NCBI RefSeq assembly: GCF_001544475.1
Contig: NZ_FCNW02000018.1
Span: 56,256-120,255, forward strand
DNA from: Caballeronia humi
GTDB lineage: Bacteria; Pseudomonadota; Gammaproteobacteria; Burkholderiales; Burkholderiaceae
Direction of reading: 5' to 3'
DNA length: 64,000 nucleotides
Shown: positions 8,183 through 16,675 of the stretch, piece after piece
Numbering within the stretch: position 1 is the stretch's first letter
How the letters are laid out: every line of letters starts with the position of its first letter
Translations under genes and position numbers: made by a program
Notes under the pieces: model-generated
Told to the model about the DNA's origin: nothing
The model's database searches: none
Seen by the model: only the letters and a program-made list of their open reading frames with translations

Positions 8183-10069
8183 ATGAATTCGCCGCTATCC
8201 GGCCACGCCGGCCATGTCGCCGAAGGCACAACCGTCCGCGCGCGCGGACGGCTGAGGCTTCTCGGATTGCAGGCACTCGTCGCTATTTGCTGCGCGGGTT
8301 GCGGCGGAGGCGGCGGCGGCGACGGCATGACGACCACTTCCAACATAGCTCCAGGCGGCAACGGAAGCAGCGCGGGCAGTTCTCCAGGCAGCGGTTCTGG
8401 CACGAATTCGGGCAGCGGTTCGGGCTCGAATATGGGCAATGCGAACGGCAGCGGCAGCGGCACAAATGGCGGAAACAACACAGGGGGTAACACCGGCAGC
8501 GGCACAAACGGCGGAAACAACACAGGGGGTAACACCGGCAGCGGGACCACCACCGCTAAAACCTACCCCACCGACGTCCTCACGCATCACAACGATCTCG
8601 CCCGCACCGGCCAGATGCTCGCCGAGACGGCGCTGACCTTGTCGAACGTGAACGCCACGACATTCGGCAAGCTCCGCATGCTTCCCGCCGACGGCAAGGT
8701 GAACGCCCAGCCGCTTTACGTGACGAACCTCGCGATCGGCGGCGCGGCGCACAACGCCGTCTACGTCGCGACCGAACACGGCAGCCTCTACGCCTACGAC
8801 GCCGACACCGGCGCGCAACTCTGGAAAATCACGCTGCTCGGCGCCGGCGAGACCTCGACCACCACCGGCTGCCCTGACTTCACGCCGGAAATAGGCATCA
8901 CGTCGACGCCGGTCATCGACCGCACGCGCGGCCCGAACGGCGCGCTCTACGCGGTCGCGATGAGCACCGACGGCAACGGCGCCGTCCATCACCGCTTCCA
9001 CGCGATCGACCTCGCAACCGGCGCCGAGCTCTTCAACGGCCCGACTGAGATCGCCGCGAGCTATCCGGGCAACGGCAGCAACAGCGTGAACGGCGTGATT
9101 CACTTCGAGCCGGACCTGCACACCGAGCGCGCAGCGCTCACGCTCGTCGGCGGCAACGTCTACATGGGCTGGACCGCGCACTGCATGAGCGGCCCGTACA
9201 CCGGCTGGGTGATGGCCTACAGTGCCGACACGCTCAAGCAGACCGCCGCGCTCAACGTCACGCCGAACGGCTCGCAGGGCTCGATCTGGATGGCCGGCTC
9301 GGGCATGGCATCCGATGGCGCCTCGATCTGGCTGATCGACGGCAACGGCTCCTTCACGCCGACGCTCAACGCACAAGGCTTCCCCGTCGACGGCAATCTC
9401 GGCAACACGTTCATGAAGCTGTCGCTGGCGCCGAGCCTCGCCGTCACCGATTACTTCGCGACGATGAACAACGTCACGCAGGCCGCGAACGACGAGGACT
9501 TCGGCTCCGGCGGCCCGCTCCTTCTACCCGACCAGACGATGGCCGACGGCACCGTCAAGCGCCTCGCGGTCGGCGCGGGCAAGGACAACAAGATTTACGT
9601 CGTCGATCGCGACGCGATGGGCAAGTACAACCCGAACGCGAACGGCAACTGGCAAACGCTGACGGGCACGCTCGCGGGCGGAATCTGGGGATCGGCGGCG
9701 TATTACAACGGCGTCGTGTACTACGGCGGATTGAACGACAGCCTGAAGGCACTGCCCGTCAGCAACGCGCGCCTCGCGACGAGCGCCGCCACGCGCACCA
9801 CGACCACTTTCCCCTACCCCGGAACGACACCCGCAATCTCCGCGAATGACGCGGCGAATGGCATCGTGTGGGCGCTGGAGAATGGCGCGACCGGCGCGCT
9901 GCATGCGTACGACGCGAGCAACCTCGGGCGCGAGCTGTACAACAGCAATCAGGCTGGCGCGCGCGACCAGTGGGGTCCGGGCAACAAGTTCATCACACCG
10001 ATGATCGCGCAGGGCAAGGTGTTCGTGGGGACGCAGACGGGCGTGGCGGTGTTTGGGCTGCTGCCCTGA
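8183..10069 (+). CDS. probable lipoprotein with PQQ/WD-like beta-propeller
   Basis: A 628-residue exported protein. After a basic N-terminus, a hydrophobic stretch (LLGLQALVAICCAGC) ends in a likely lipobox cysteine followed by six glycines. Residues about 45-130 are a Gly/Ser/Asn/Thr linker that includes an exact-length 14-residue tandem repeat. The rest is a repeat-rich beta-propeller: VYVATEHGSLYAYDADTG, GALYAVAMSTDGNG, KIYVVDRDAM and VFVGTQTGVAVFG resemble PQQ-repeat blades. No dehydrogenase active site is evident, so it may be a structural or binding propeller. ATG 8183 has GGAGA upstream. The linker would let the propeller extend from the membrane anchor. Confidence 0.75.
   Translation: MNSPLSGHAGHVAEGTTVRARGRLRLLGLQALVAICCAGCGGGGGGDGMTTTSNIAPGGNGSSAGSSPGSGSGTNSGSGSGSNMGNANGSGSGTNGGNNTGGNTGSGTNGGNNTGGNTGSGTTTAKTYPTDVLTHHNDLARTGQMLAETALTLSNVNATTFGKLRMLPADGKVNAQPLYVTNLAIGGAAHNAVYVATEHGSLYAYDADTGAQLWKITLLGAGETSTTTGCPDFTPEIGITSTPVIDRTRGPNGALYAVAMSTDGNGAVHHRFHAIDLATGAELFNGPTEIAASYPGNGSNSVNGVIHFEPDLHTERAALTLVGGNVYMGWTAHCMSGPYTGWVMAYSADTLKQTAALNVTPNGSQGSIWMAGSGMASDGASIWLIDGNGSFTPTLNAQGFPVDGNLGNTFMKLSLAPSLAVTDYFATMNNVTQAANDEDFGSGGPLLLPDQTMADGTVKRLAVGAGKDNKIYVVDRDAMGKYNPNANGNWQTLTGTLAGGIWGSAAYYNGVVYYGGLNDSLKALPVSNARLATSAATRTTTTFPYPGTTPAISANDAANGIVWALENGATGALHAYDASNLGRELYNSNQAGARDQWGPGNKFITPMIAQGKVFVGTQTGVAVFGLLP
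8459..8542 (+). repeat. two tandem 42-bp units inside the lipoprotein linker
   Basis: Units 8459-8500 and 8501-8542 are nearly identical (one visible T/C difference) and each encodes GTNGGNNTGGNTGS. The number of units may vary between strains by slippage, changing linker length without shifting the frame. Confidence 0.9.
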
Positions 10070-10084
10070 ACGCGACCGCCCGCG

Positions 10085-10840
10085 TCACGCCCTTACGATC
10101 GTCACGCCAGCAGCCGCGATCGGATCGGTGAGCGCGGCAGGCGTGTTGCGCTCGACGACGATCGTGCTCGCCATCGTGATCTCGCCGATCCGGTACTGCG
10201 ACGCCGCGTTGATCTTGTCCGCCGACGCCAGCACGACCGTCTCGGCGGCGTGCGCCGCAAGCGCGCGCTTCATGTAAGCCTCTTCGAGATCGCCGGTCGA
10301 CAGGCCGGCGCTCGCGTGCACGCCCGTCACGCCCATGAAGAACAGATCGGCGCGGATGTGCGACAGCGCTTCGATCGCAGCCGCGCCAACCGTCACGATC
10401 GAATGCTTGTAAAGCCGCCCGCCGATCACGACGACCTCCACCGACGGGTGACCAACCAGTTCGACCGCGATGCTCGGGCTATGCGTGACGACCGTCGCAC
10501 GGAGGTCGCGCGGCAGGCAGCGGGCGAGTTGCACGGCGGTCGTCCCGCCATCGACGATCACGACCTGTCCCGGCACGATCATCTCCGCGGCCGCCCTGGC
10601 GACCGCGCGCTTGGCCACCGATTCGATCGACTGTCGATGCGCGAAATCCGCCGTCGCAGGCGACGCGGGCAGCGCGCCGCCGTGCACGCGCTGCAACAGC
10701 CCTTCGGCCGCCATCTCGCGCAAGTCGCGCCGCACGGTGTCTTCGGACACGCCGAATTCCTCCGCGAGCGCCTTTGCCAGCACCTGGCCGTCGCGCGACA
10801 GCGTATCGAGGATGGCGGTCTTTCTTTGCGAGGTCAGCAT
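10085..10840 (-). CDS. DeoR/GlpR-family transcriptional regulator
   Basis: A 251-residue regulator. The N-terminal winged helix-turn-helix (LAKALAEEFGVSEDTVRRDL, about residues 22-41) is followed by LQRVHGGALP, the standard DeoR-family linker. The C-terminal effector domain has VDGGTTAVQLARCLP (about 95-109), where a phosphosugar binds in this fold, and the VIGGRLYK strand. Such proteins repress sugar or sugar-acid operons and are released by a phosphorylated intermediate. No catabolic operon adjoins it; the only divergent partner is the NudK-like gene, 89 bases away, and the shared region contains three phased TGCACGA repeats. The effector is unknown. Confidence 0.88.
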   Translation of the reverse strand: MLTSQRKTAILDTLSRDGQVLAKALAEEFGVSEDTVRRDLREMAAEGLLQRVHGGALPASPATADFAHRQSIESVAKRAVARAAAEMIVPGQVVIVDGGTTAVQLARCLPRDLRATVVTHSPSIAVELVGHPSVEVVVIGGRLYKHSIVTVGAAAIEALSHIRADLFFMGVTGVHASAGLSTGDLEEAYMKRALAAHAAETVVLASADKINAASQYRIGEITMASTIVVERNTPAALTDPIAAAGVTIVRA

Positions 10841-10852
10841 CGGAAATTGCCC

Positions 10853-10889
10853 TGCACGAAATTTCTTGTTTTTGCACGAGTCTGCACGA
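10853..10889. promoter_or_regulatory. three phased TGCACGA repeats in a divergent promoter
   Basis: The heptamer TGCACGA occurs at 10853-10859, 10873-10879 and 10883-10889, so the copies start 20 and 10 bases apart, on one face of the helix. The array lies between the DeoR-family regulator and the NudK-like gene and is a candidate operator for that regulator. Confidence 0.5.
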
Positions 10890-10929
10890 TACCATCGGCT
10901 GACGTTTTTTCCAAACCGGAGCCTGGGAC

Positions 10930-11526
10930 ATGCCGCTGAACACTGCAGAGCGCGTACGCATCATCGATACGGAGACGCTTTCCGACGACTGGTATGTGCT
11001 CAAGAAAACCACGTTCGAATTCCTGCGCAGCGACAACGTATGGCAGCGCCAGAGCCGCGAAACCTACGACCGCGGCAACGGCGCAACCGCGCTGCTCTTC
11101 GATCCGGCGCGCGAAACCGTTGTGCTGACGCGGCAATTCCGGTTGCCCGCGTTCGTCAACGGCCACGATGGCATGCTGATCGAGGCACCCGCCGGACTGC
11201 TCGACGCGGCATCGCCCGAGGAGCGGATTCGCGCGGAACTCGAGGAGGAAACGGGATATCGCGTGCGCGACGTGGAGAAGGTGTTCGAGGCGTTCATGAG
11301 CCCCGGATCGGTGACGGAAAAGCTGTACTTCTTTGTCGCCCACTATGATTCGGCGTCGAAAGTCGCAGAAGGCGGTGGCGTGGCGTCGGAAGGGGAAGAC
11401 ATCGAGGTCATCGAGTTGCCGCTCGAGCAGGCGCTGGCGATGGTCGCGCGCGGCGAGATCGTCGATGGCAAGACCATCATGCTGCTGCAGCATCTCGCGC
11501 TGCGGCTCGCTTCAGCGAGCGCGTGA
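10930..11526 (+). CDS. nudK: GDP-mannose pyrophosphatase-like NUDIX hydrolase
   Basis: A 198-residue NUDIX protein of the NudK type. The box GLLDAASPEERIRAELEEET (about residues 97-116) has the one-residue-short spacing seen in E. coli NudK, and the following VFEAFMSPGSVTEKLYFFVA and IVDGKTIMLLQ segments also follow NudK. The Arg/Lys position of the box is Ala here (IRAELEEETGY), while the metal-binding glutamates are kept. NudK hydrolyses GDP-mannose and other nucleotide sugars to sugar phosphate plus GMP. It is divergent from a DeoR-family regulator. Substrate is inferred from family. Confidence 0.8.
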   Translation: MPLNTAERVRIIDTETLSDDWYVLKKTTFEFLRSDNVWQRQSRETYDRGNGATALLFDPARETVVLTRQFRLPAFVNGHDGMLIEAPAGLLDAASPEERIRAELEEETGYRVRDVEKVFEAFMSPGSVTEKLYFFVAHYDSASKVAEGGGVASEGEDIEVIELPLEQALAMVARGEIVDGKTIMLLQHLALRLASASA

Positions 11527-11531
11527 ACAGC

Positions 11532-11562
11532 AAAAACGCGCGGACGATCACTCGCCGCGCGT
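11532..11562 (-). terminator. intrinsic terminator for the minus-strand gene
   Basis: On the - strand ACGCGCGG and CCGCGCGT (11562-11555 and 11543-11536) form an 8-bp stem followed by a T-run (11536-11532). It ends the exported Ala/Pro-rich protein gene just upstream of the convergent nudK stop. Confidence 0.65.
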
Positions 11563-11569
11563 CCCGTCT

Positions 11570-12106
11570 TCAACGCACGAAATAACCCTTGCCCTGCATG
11601 CAGTCGCCGTAAGCGCGCCAGTAGCGCGTCATCGGCGGTTCGGGCGGCGGAAGCGGCGGCATCTTCATCTCGGCGTAGTGCGCGTCGGAGGCGCCGCTCG
11701 CCGCGACGGCATCGGATGATGCGGCGGGCATCGAAGCACCCGCAGCCATCGACGCCGACGCGCCGCTCGCCGGCATTGCCATGCTGGCCGGCATCGGCGC
11801 ATAAGCGCCTGACGCGCTCGCCGCCGAAGCAGCCAGCGCTCCCGATGCCACTGGCGGAAGCGGCGGCTCGACGGGCCGTGGCGGCGCGAACGTGCGCTGT
11901 TCACGCGGCTGGTCGCGCGGAGCCATCTGCGGCTCGCGCGCCATGACGACACGCGTTGTCTGGTTGGCGTATGCGTAGCAGGCGGCGTTATCGATAGCCT
12001 GCTGGCCCGCGGTCTGACTGCGGCCGGGCACGGCGAGCGGTTGCTGCGCGAGCGCACTGCTGCTGGCGACGAGCAGCGTAATCCCGGCGAAGGTGGAAAG
12101 TCTCAT
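11570..12106 (-). CDS. exported Ala/Ser/Pro-rich protein of unknown function
   Basis: A 178-residue protein with a clear signal peptide (MRLSTFAGITLLVASSSALA, cleavage before QQPLAV). The middle, about residues 70-140, is low complexity with alternating Ala, Ser, Met, Pro and Gly. The flanks are ordered: AIDNAACYAYANQTTRVVMA near residue 40 and a C-terminal MTRYWRAYGDCMQGKGYFVR. The two cysteines in those flanks (CYAYA and DCMQGKGY) could pair in the periplasm; this short-domain pattern of two helices joined by a disulfide is common in small exported proteins. The frame is open to 12328, but only the 12106 start gives the signal peptide. No partner gene is obvious. Confidence 0.7.
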   Translation of the reverse strand: MRLSTFAGITLLVASSSALAQQPLAVPGRSQTAGQQAIDNAACYAYANQTTRVVMAREPQMAPRDQPREQRTFAPPRPVEPPLPPVASGALAASAASASGAYAPMPASMAMPASGASASMAAGASMPAASSDAVAASGASDAHYAEMKMPPLPPPEPPMTRYWRAYGDCMQGKGYFVR

Positions 12107-12348
12107 TGGCGTGCAAACCCCGAAGCGTTGTTTTTTAATCGTAGCGGCGGTGTCGGCACGTCGCGGCTCGGCTTGCCGTTCGAGCCCCTTCGATTGCCGC
12201 CCGGCCTGAGTCAAGGATACTGATCCTGTAACGCTCGCCACGCCAGAAGCACCGGCTTCTTCCGCCATTTTTCGGGTCGAAGGCGCGCAAGGACGCGTTC
12301 GGGCACGGCGCGCTGTGCGCCACGCCACGCTCGGGGTAGAAGAAAAGC

Positions 12349-12573
12349 CTAGCCGCGGCTATCGACCCATTGACGCGCCCAGCGCCTCGAATGACCGAGC
12401 GCCTGCTGTTCGTCGTCGAAGCAGTCGAGGATGTGGAATTGATAGCGCATCGCTTCGCCCGCGCCGCTATCGCGTTCGAGCAGGAGGTTGGATGCGAACG
12501 ATCCGTCCGGCAAACGATGCGCCGAAGGAAGAACTTTATAGCCGTTGTAGTTTTGAATTTTCGAGTTTTGCAT
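12349..12573 (-). CDS. small conserved hypothetical protein
   Basis: A 74-residue protein starting MQNSKIQNYNGYKVLPSAHR. It has no signal peptide or membrane segment. The NYNGYKVLPSAHRLPDGSF block and the C-terminal HSRRWARQW look like a compact soluble domain of a kind often found in Burkholderia, with no known function. No clear ribosome-binding site precedes the ATG; an upstream start at 12750 would add 59 residues that look non-coding. It lies downstream of the cold-shock gene in the same direction, about 265 bases away. Confidence 0.6.
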   Translation of the reverse strand: MQNSKIQNYNGYKVLPSAHRLPDGSFASNLLLERDSGAGEAMRYQFHILDCFDDEQQALGHSRRWARQWVDSRG

Positions 12574-12838
12574 GATAGTGCGAGCGCATGCGCGTGGTCG
12601 CGGCAAACGAGCCGGCCAAAAGCGCAACGCTTGATGAGTGACTTGAAAAAGCCGCTTGAAATACGCAGGAAAGTGCGAGAAGAAACGCTGGAAATGCTGA
12701 AGGGGCGCTGCGATGGTGTGCCGACTTTCCGGCAACCGTGGCGGGAGCACAAGAAGCTCCGCGAGGGTTTCAGCTACTGTCGCGAACCGGCGGGGCCGAT
12801 TCGCGACGAGCGTTGTATCTACTGCTTACAGCGCGGTA

Positions 12839-13042
12839 TTACAGCGGGGTGATGTTCGAAGCTTGCAGACCCTTCGGGCCTTGCTTGGTTTCGAAGCTGA
12901 CCTTCTGGTTTTCTGCGAGGGTCTTGAAGCCATCGCTGCGGATTTCGGAGAAATGCGCGAAAAGGTCGTCACCGCCCTTATCCGGGGTGATGAAGCCAAA
13001 GCCTTTGCTGTCGTTGAACCACTTGACGGTACCGGTATCCAT
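12839..13042 (-). CDS. cold-shock protein, CspA family
   Basis: A 67-residue single cold-shock domain: [20 protein letters not shown] with RNP1 (KGFGFI) and RNP2 (LFAHFS) nucleic-acid binding motifs. These proteins bind single-stranded RNA or DNA and act as RNA chaperones, in cold or general growth. The length is typical. The space upstream to the next gene (13043-13211) is about 170 bases, long enough for the structured 5' leader common in csp mRNAs. Whether this copy is cold induced cannot be told. Confidence 0.95.
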   Translation of the reverse strand: MDTGTVKWFNDSKGFGFITPDKGGDDLFAHFSEIRSDGFKTLAENQKVSFETKQGPKGLQASNITPL

Positions 13043-13211
13043 AACGAATCCTTGAAGTTAAAAATTAAGCCATCCCGAACGGAAACCGGCCGGGACGAGG
13101 GAAGCATCAAGGAGGAATGAGGACAACAAATACCGCGAGCGGAGGATGATGAACAGCAATCGGACTTCTTGAATACTTCGACCCAGACATTACGTGGTCT
13201 CCGATTGACTG
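13043..13211 (-). promoter_or_regulatory. probable promoter and long leader of the cold-shock gene
   Basis: These 169 non-coding bases precede the cold-shock gene. They contain an AAGGA-like site next to the start, an AT-rich stretch (13056-13067) and an imperfect CCGG-centred pairing near 13080-13100. No specific thermosensor structure was identified by eye. Confidence 0.4.
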
Positions 13212-14150
13212 TCAAGCTGTTTCGGTGTTGGGGTCCGTGGCGGTGCGCCATCGATTCAATTGATCGACGCTCGTCCCCACGCCTCCGCACACGATCAGCA
13301 AGATGTTCCGGGCGTCGCGCAGCTCGGCCTCTTGCGCGAGCGCATCGAGCGCGGCGACCGACGCGCCACAAGCCGGTTCCACGACGATCCGGTGCTCGGT
13401 CAGCAACTCGAAGCATCCCGCGACCGCCTGCCGGTCCGACACGACGATGCTCGCCACCGGCCGAAGCTTCGCGAGCGCGAGCGCCTCGGCACACACGCTG
13501 CGCGCGCCGAGCGACGTCGCGATGCTCGTGATCGCCGACAATTCGATGCGCTCACCGGCAGCCAGCGAGCGCGCGTACGAATCGGCGCCTTCGGTTTCCA
13601 CCGCGACGATCGGCACGCGCTCCCAGCCGTTGCGGCGCAGGCCCTCAGCCACGCCGCAGAGCAACCCGCCGCCACCCACCGAGAGCACGACCGCATCCGG
13701 TTCGAGTCTCGCGCGCGCGACTTCGTCGATCATGGTGGCGTGGCCTTCCCAGAGGAGCGGATCGTCGAAGGGATGGAGAAACGCATCGGCCGATGTGCAC
13801 GACGCGAGCGCGAAGCGATTCGCTTCGTCCCACGACTTGCCGTGCACGACGACCTCGGCGTTCTCCATGCCGATCAGGTGCTTCGCGCGTTCGGAGGTCG
13901 TCTCCGGGACGACCACGAGCACCGGCACGCCGAGCTTGCGTCCCGCGTAAGCGACGGCGAGCCCCGCATTCCCACCCGATGACGATACGAACCGCCGCGC
14001 CCCGCGCTCCTTGTACACCGCGCAAGCGTGGCCAATGCCGCGCGCCTTGAACGAGCCGGTCGGCTGCATCGCTTCGATCTTCATCCAGACGGATTTGCCG
14101 AGACGCTCGGAGAGCGCGCGTGATTCGACGAGCGGAGTTTCGATGTACAT
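13212..14150 (-). CDS. serine/threonine dehydratase-like PLP enzyme
   Basis: A 312-residue fold-type II PLP enzyme. The PLP lysine is Lys35 in GSFKARGIG, the substrate loop is SSSGGNAGLA (56-65), and the phosphate-binding glycine loop is VGGGGLLCG (157-165). These match the catabolic L-serine dehydratase / serine-threonine ammonia-lyase group, which converts serine or threonine to pyruvate or 2-oxobutyrate plus ammonia. The lack of an ACT domain argues against the biosynthetic IlvA enzyme. It is a single gene, reading toward the cold-shock gene. Serine versus threonine preference is not resolved. Confidence 0.85.
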   Translation of the reverse strand: MYIETPLVESRALSERLGKSVWMKIEAMQPTGSFKARGIGHACAVYKERGARRFVSSSGGNAGLAVAYAGRKLGVPVLVVVPETTSERAKHLIGMENAEVVVHGKSWDEANRFALASCTSADAFLHPFDDPLLWEGHATMIDEVARARLEPDAVVLSVGGGGLLCGVAEGLRRNGWERVPIVAVETEGADSYARSLAAGERIELSAITSIATSLGARSVCAEALALAKLRPVASIVVSDRQAVAGCFELLTEHRIVVEPACGASVAALDALAQEAELRDARNILLIVCGGVGTSVDQLNRWRTATDPNTETA

Positions 14151-14287
14151 GGGAGCAAGAAGTATCGGCGGGAGGAGATGATTTTACGCCCGGCGCCAGA
14201 GGCGCCCCGGGTCGAACACCACCGCGCATTCGGGACCGATCCTTGCTGCCCCAGAATCAGGCGCACCACACAAAAGCGAGGATCACG

Positions 14288-14569
14288 ATGAAGCCCACAA
14301 CACTGGCGCTCGGCCGCATGGCGGCTGTCTTTGTCGGCGGTGCACTTGCGATCGTCGCGAACGCGCAGCAGCCGAACAAGCTCGACAAGGACAGCACACC
14401 CGCCTACCAGGAACACAACACGACGTCGCCGGCGAGCGCGACCGCCGCGCGCAATCAGGCGCTCAAGACCGATCCGGGCAAGACATCGTCGGGCAAGGGT
14501 GCGGCGCCTGATCGTCCCAACGGGCTCGGCATGGATGCGGGCGCGGGCAGCATGAGCAAGAAGCAGTAA
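14288..14569 (+). CDS. small exported hypothetical protein
   Basis: A 93-residue protein with a signal peptide (MKPTTLALGRMAAVFVGGAL, cleavage after ANA, before QQPNKL). The mature 66 residues are rich in Asn, Thr, Ser, Lys and Gly with no hydrophobic core, so they are probably disordered in the periplasm. AGGA precedes the ATG. The family is not recognised. It is convergent with the next gene, with a three-base gap. Confidence 0.6.
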   Translation: MKPTTLALGRMAAVFVGGALAIVANAQQPNKLDKDSTPAYQEHNTTSPASATAARNQALKTDPGKTSSGKGAAPDRPNGLGMDAGAGSMSKKQ

Positions 14570-14572
14570 CGC

Positions 14573-15046
14573 CTACTCCGGCCGCCACGGCCACGTCGAA
14601 TAGCGCGAAGTCTGGTCTTTTGCGTCAGGCGGCGCATCGGCATCGCTTGGCGTCGCTTCCACCTCTTCTTTCAGCACCTTCGGCAAGTCTTCGCCGAACC
14701 ACGGCACCTCCTGGCGCCGCTCGCTCACATACGCTTCCCAGCCCTTCGCGTTGCCCGCGAAGAGATCATGCTGGATCGTGTGCGCGAGCAGTTGGCGGTT
14801 CAACGTCTCGTCGAGCAGCGCCTTCGGCCACACAAAGAAAGCGCCCGTCGCGCGCTTGATGAAATCCTGCGGATGCATCCCGGCATCCACTTGACCAAGG
14901 ATGTTGAAGCTCACCAGCGCGTCGTCTTTCGCGAGCGCTTCGCCGATGGTCGCGCGGCTGTCCGCGCATTTCGTCAGGCAGAAGATCGCTTCGAGCACAT
15001 CGCCGAGGTGGAGAAGAAGAGCGCGTCTTTCGTAGGGATCGTCCAT
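14573..15046 (-). CDS. hypothetical protein, about 157 residues
   Basis: A soluble 157-residue protein starting MDDPYERRALLLHLGDVLEA, with GAGG placed before the ATG. The first 110 residues are predicted helical (AIFCLTKCADSRATIGEALA, FFVWPKALLDETLNRQLLAH); the tail is acidic and proline-rich and likely flexible. No catalytic motif or membrane segment is visible. An earlier in-frame start at 15112 is less likely. Function unknown. Confidence 0.65.
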   Translation of the reverse strand: MDDPYERRALLLHLGDVLEAIFCLTKCADSRATIGEALAKDDALVSFNILGQVDAGMHPQDFIKRATGAFFVWPKALLDETLNRQLLAHTIQHDLFAGNAKGWEAYVSERRQEVPWFGEDLPKVLKEEVEATPSDADAPPDAKDQTSRYSTWPWRPE

Positions 15047-15156
15047 TGCGGCCTCAGAGTGATTCACATTGGTTTGCTGCATGCATGCACACATCGTGCC
15101 GCACGCATTCACCGCGTGATTCTATCGAACCCGCTGCGACATTCTCTCGTCGTGTT

Positions 15157-15855
15157 CTACCGGCAGAGTCGGTACGGCCCCATGTCGACATGAAAATGCA
15201 TCCGATGCAGCGCGTTGTAATCGGGGCCCAGCGTCGTGTTGAACGCGCGGCACGCGCCGTCGTGAAGGCGATGAAGGAACATGGCATCGGACGAGTCGCC
15301 GTCCCAGCGCGCGAAGGCGACGCGCCGTCCGCTTTCGAGGACGAAGCCGCTCAGGTCAATGGCATTGGCGCTCGCATGCTGGCTGCGCGCGCCCTCTTCC
15401 TGATTGTTGACATTGCGGCACGCGAAGCTCCCGACGTGCTCGATCTTTCGCACGCGCTCGCCGAAGATTTCTTCCGCCGCCGGCTGCAGAGTCTGATGCT
15501 CGAACAGCGCCATGCCGAGCGCGAGCGGACACGTCGCGAGAAACGGCCCGCTGTACTCGACATCCGATTGAGTCACACGAAGCACATCTTTTAGTTCGCA
15601 ACCGGCGGGCGTCGATGAATCCGCGACCGGCCGGTACGCGATGCCCGAGCGATCCAGCGCCGCCATGCAAAGCGCGTGGTCATGCGCGATGCGCCACAGC
15701 TTGATCGACGTGAGCGGTCCGGGCGGTTCGCGCACGTCGAGCGGGGCGAACGGATTCCATTTGTCCGGCACCGCGACGCGGCCCGAATACACCGCATAGC
15801 CGAAGGCGATCACGATCAAAAGCGCCAGTCCGCCGATGCGCGCGCCCACGTTCAC
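15157..15855 (-). CDS. extensin-like C-terminal domain protein, membrane anchored
   Basis: A 232-residue protein with one N-terminal membrane segment (about residues 7-23) and a periplasmic domain of the extensin-like C-terminal family. The conserved SQHASANAIDLSGF (His160, Asp167) and YNALHRMHFHVD (His220 and His222) form the His-Asp-His arrangement seen in LAS/VanX-like zinc peptidases, so a murein- or peptide-cleaving role is possible, though family enzymes are poorly tested. Cysteines in the domain could make disulfides. It is a single gene; the next gene upstream starts in the same direction 61 bases away. Confidence 0.78.
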   Translation of the reverse strand: MNVGARIGGLALLIVIAFGYAVYSGRVAVPDKWNPFAPLDVREPPGPLTSIKLWRIAHDHALCMAALDRSGIAYRPVADSSTPAGCELKDVLRVTQSDVEYSGPFLATCPLALGMALFEHQTLQPAAEEIFGERVRKIEHVGSFACRNVNNQEEGARSQHASANAIDLSGFVLESGRRVAFARWDGDSSDAMFLHRLHDGACRAFNTTLGPDYNALHRMHFHVDMGPYRLCR

Positions 15856-15916
15856 TCCGAAGTCCGCTCAGGACCGCACGAGCGAGCATGACGCGTGCCC
15901 GTCAATCTGCTCTGCG

Positions 15917-16312
15917 CTATCCGCGCGGCACGTCCTCGACAACCGCCGCGAGAATCATCGCGCTGGCATTGAGCGGCGACGGCCGGCACGCACGCGGCCG
16001 ATAGATCGCGTCGCCACGTCCGATGCTGCGGCCGCTGAGCGCGCAGGTGCCTGGCTGCCGCGCAATGCTCGCGCGCCAGACTTGATCGCCATAGCGGCAG
16101 GAGCGCGGATCGCACCACGCGACGGTCGCCGTGCTCGACGTCGGCCGGTCGATCACGCTCACGCGCACTGCGGCGCTCGTGGGTGCGTCGCAGATCGCGT
16201 GTTTGCGTGCGGCGCTCGAATCGCTGCCACACGCGCCCTTGCCGGCCGACTGCATCGTCAGCCAGCCGACCGTTTGCGACCAGGGATCGATACCGAAGGT
16301 TCGTCGTTCCAT
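15917..16312 (-). CDS. DUF3331-like small protein
   Basis: A 131-residue soluble protein. The core DPWSQTVGWLT, VSVIDRPTSSTATVAWCDPR and TCALSGRSIGRGDAIYRPR resembles the DUF3331 proteins frequent in Burkholderia; this assignment is from memory of the family. Spaced cysteines (WCDPRSC and TCALSG) suggest a small metal-binding knuckle. No function is established. Confidence 0.6.
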   Translation of the reverse strand: MERRTFGIDPWSQTVGWLTMQSAGKGACGSDSSAARKHAICDAPTSAAVRVSVIDRPTSSTATVAWCDPRSCRYGDQVWRASIARQPGTCALSGRSIGRGDAIYRPRACRPSPLNASAMILAAVVEDVPRG

Positions 16313-16675
16313 AAGGCACCTCTTCTCGTCAGATCAGGAGGAACCGGCGCTGAAAGCCCGCACCGGGCGCTGAATTCACGTCGAAAATGAAGCGGCCGCG
16401 TCGGAGGCACTCGATGCTGCGTGCGGGTCCGGCGGGAGTTACGGAGTAGTTATGTAATCGATGATGCGTAGCGAGAGCACACCTTACATCGTTCGAAAAT
16501 GGCGCGCCATGATACCTACGTATAAATAAACCAAGGATGCCCTTCGATGGGGCTCATCCATAGCGCTGGCGCGGGTTTCGGCCCGACCTGCGCGCTCATT
16601 GCGAACCGTGGCATGCGTATGCCGTCCTGCATATTGGAACGGTAAATGGCCTCAAAGATATGACGATTTGCACCG
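16313..16675. other. intergenic stretch with no gene seen
   Basis: It lies between two minus-strand genes, so it should hold the end of the ferredoxin-NADP reductase transcript and the promoter of the DUF3331-like gene. A weak hairpin (ATGACG/CGTCAT, 16660-16665 with 16674-16679) overlaps the reductase stop. No convincing small reading frame, repeat or strong terminator was found. Confidence 0.5.

Noticed and set aside
12634..12852. Plus-strand frame of 72 codons (MSDLKKPLEIRRKV...) overlapping the cold-shock gene end
   Set aside because: No ribosome site, overlaps the certain cold-shock gene antisense, and no recognisable domain.
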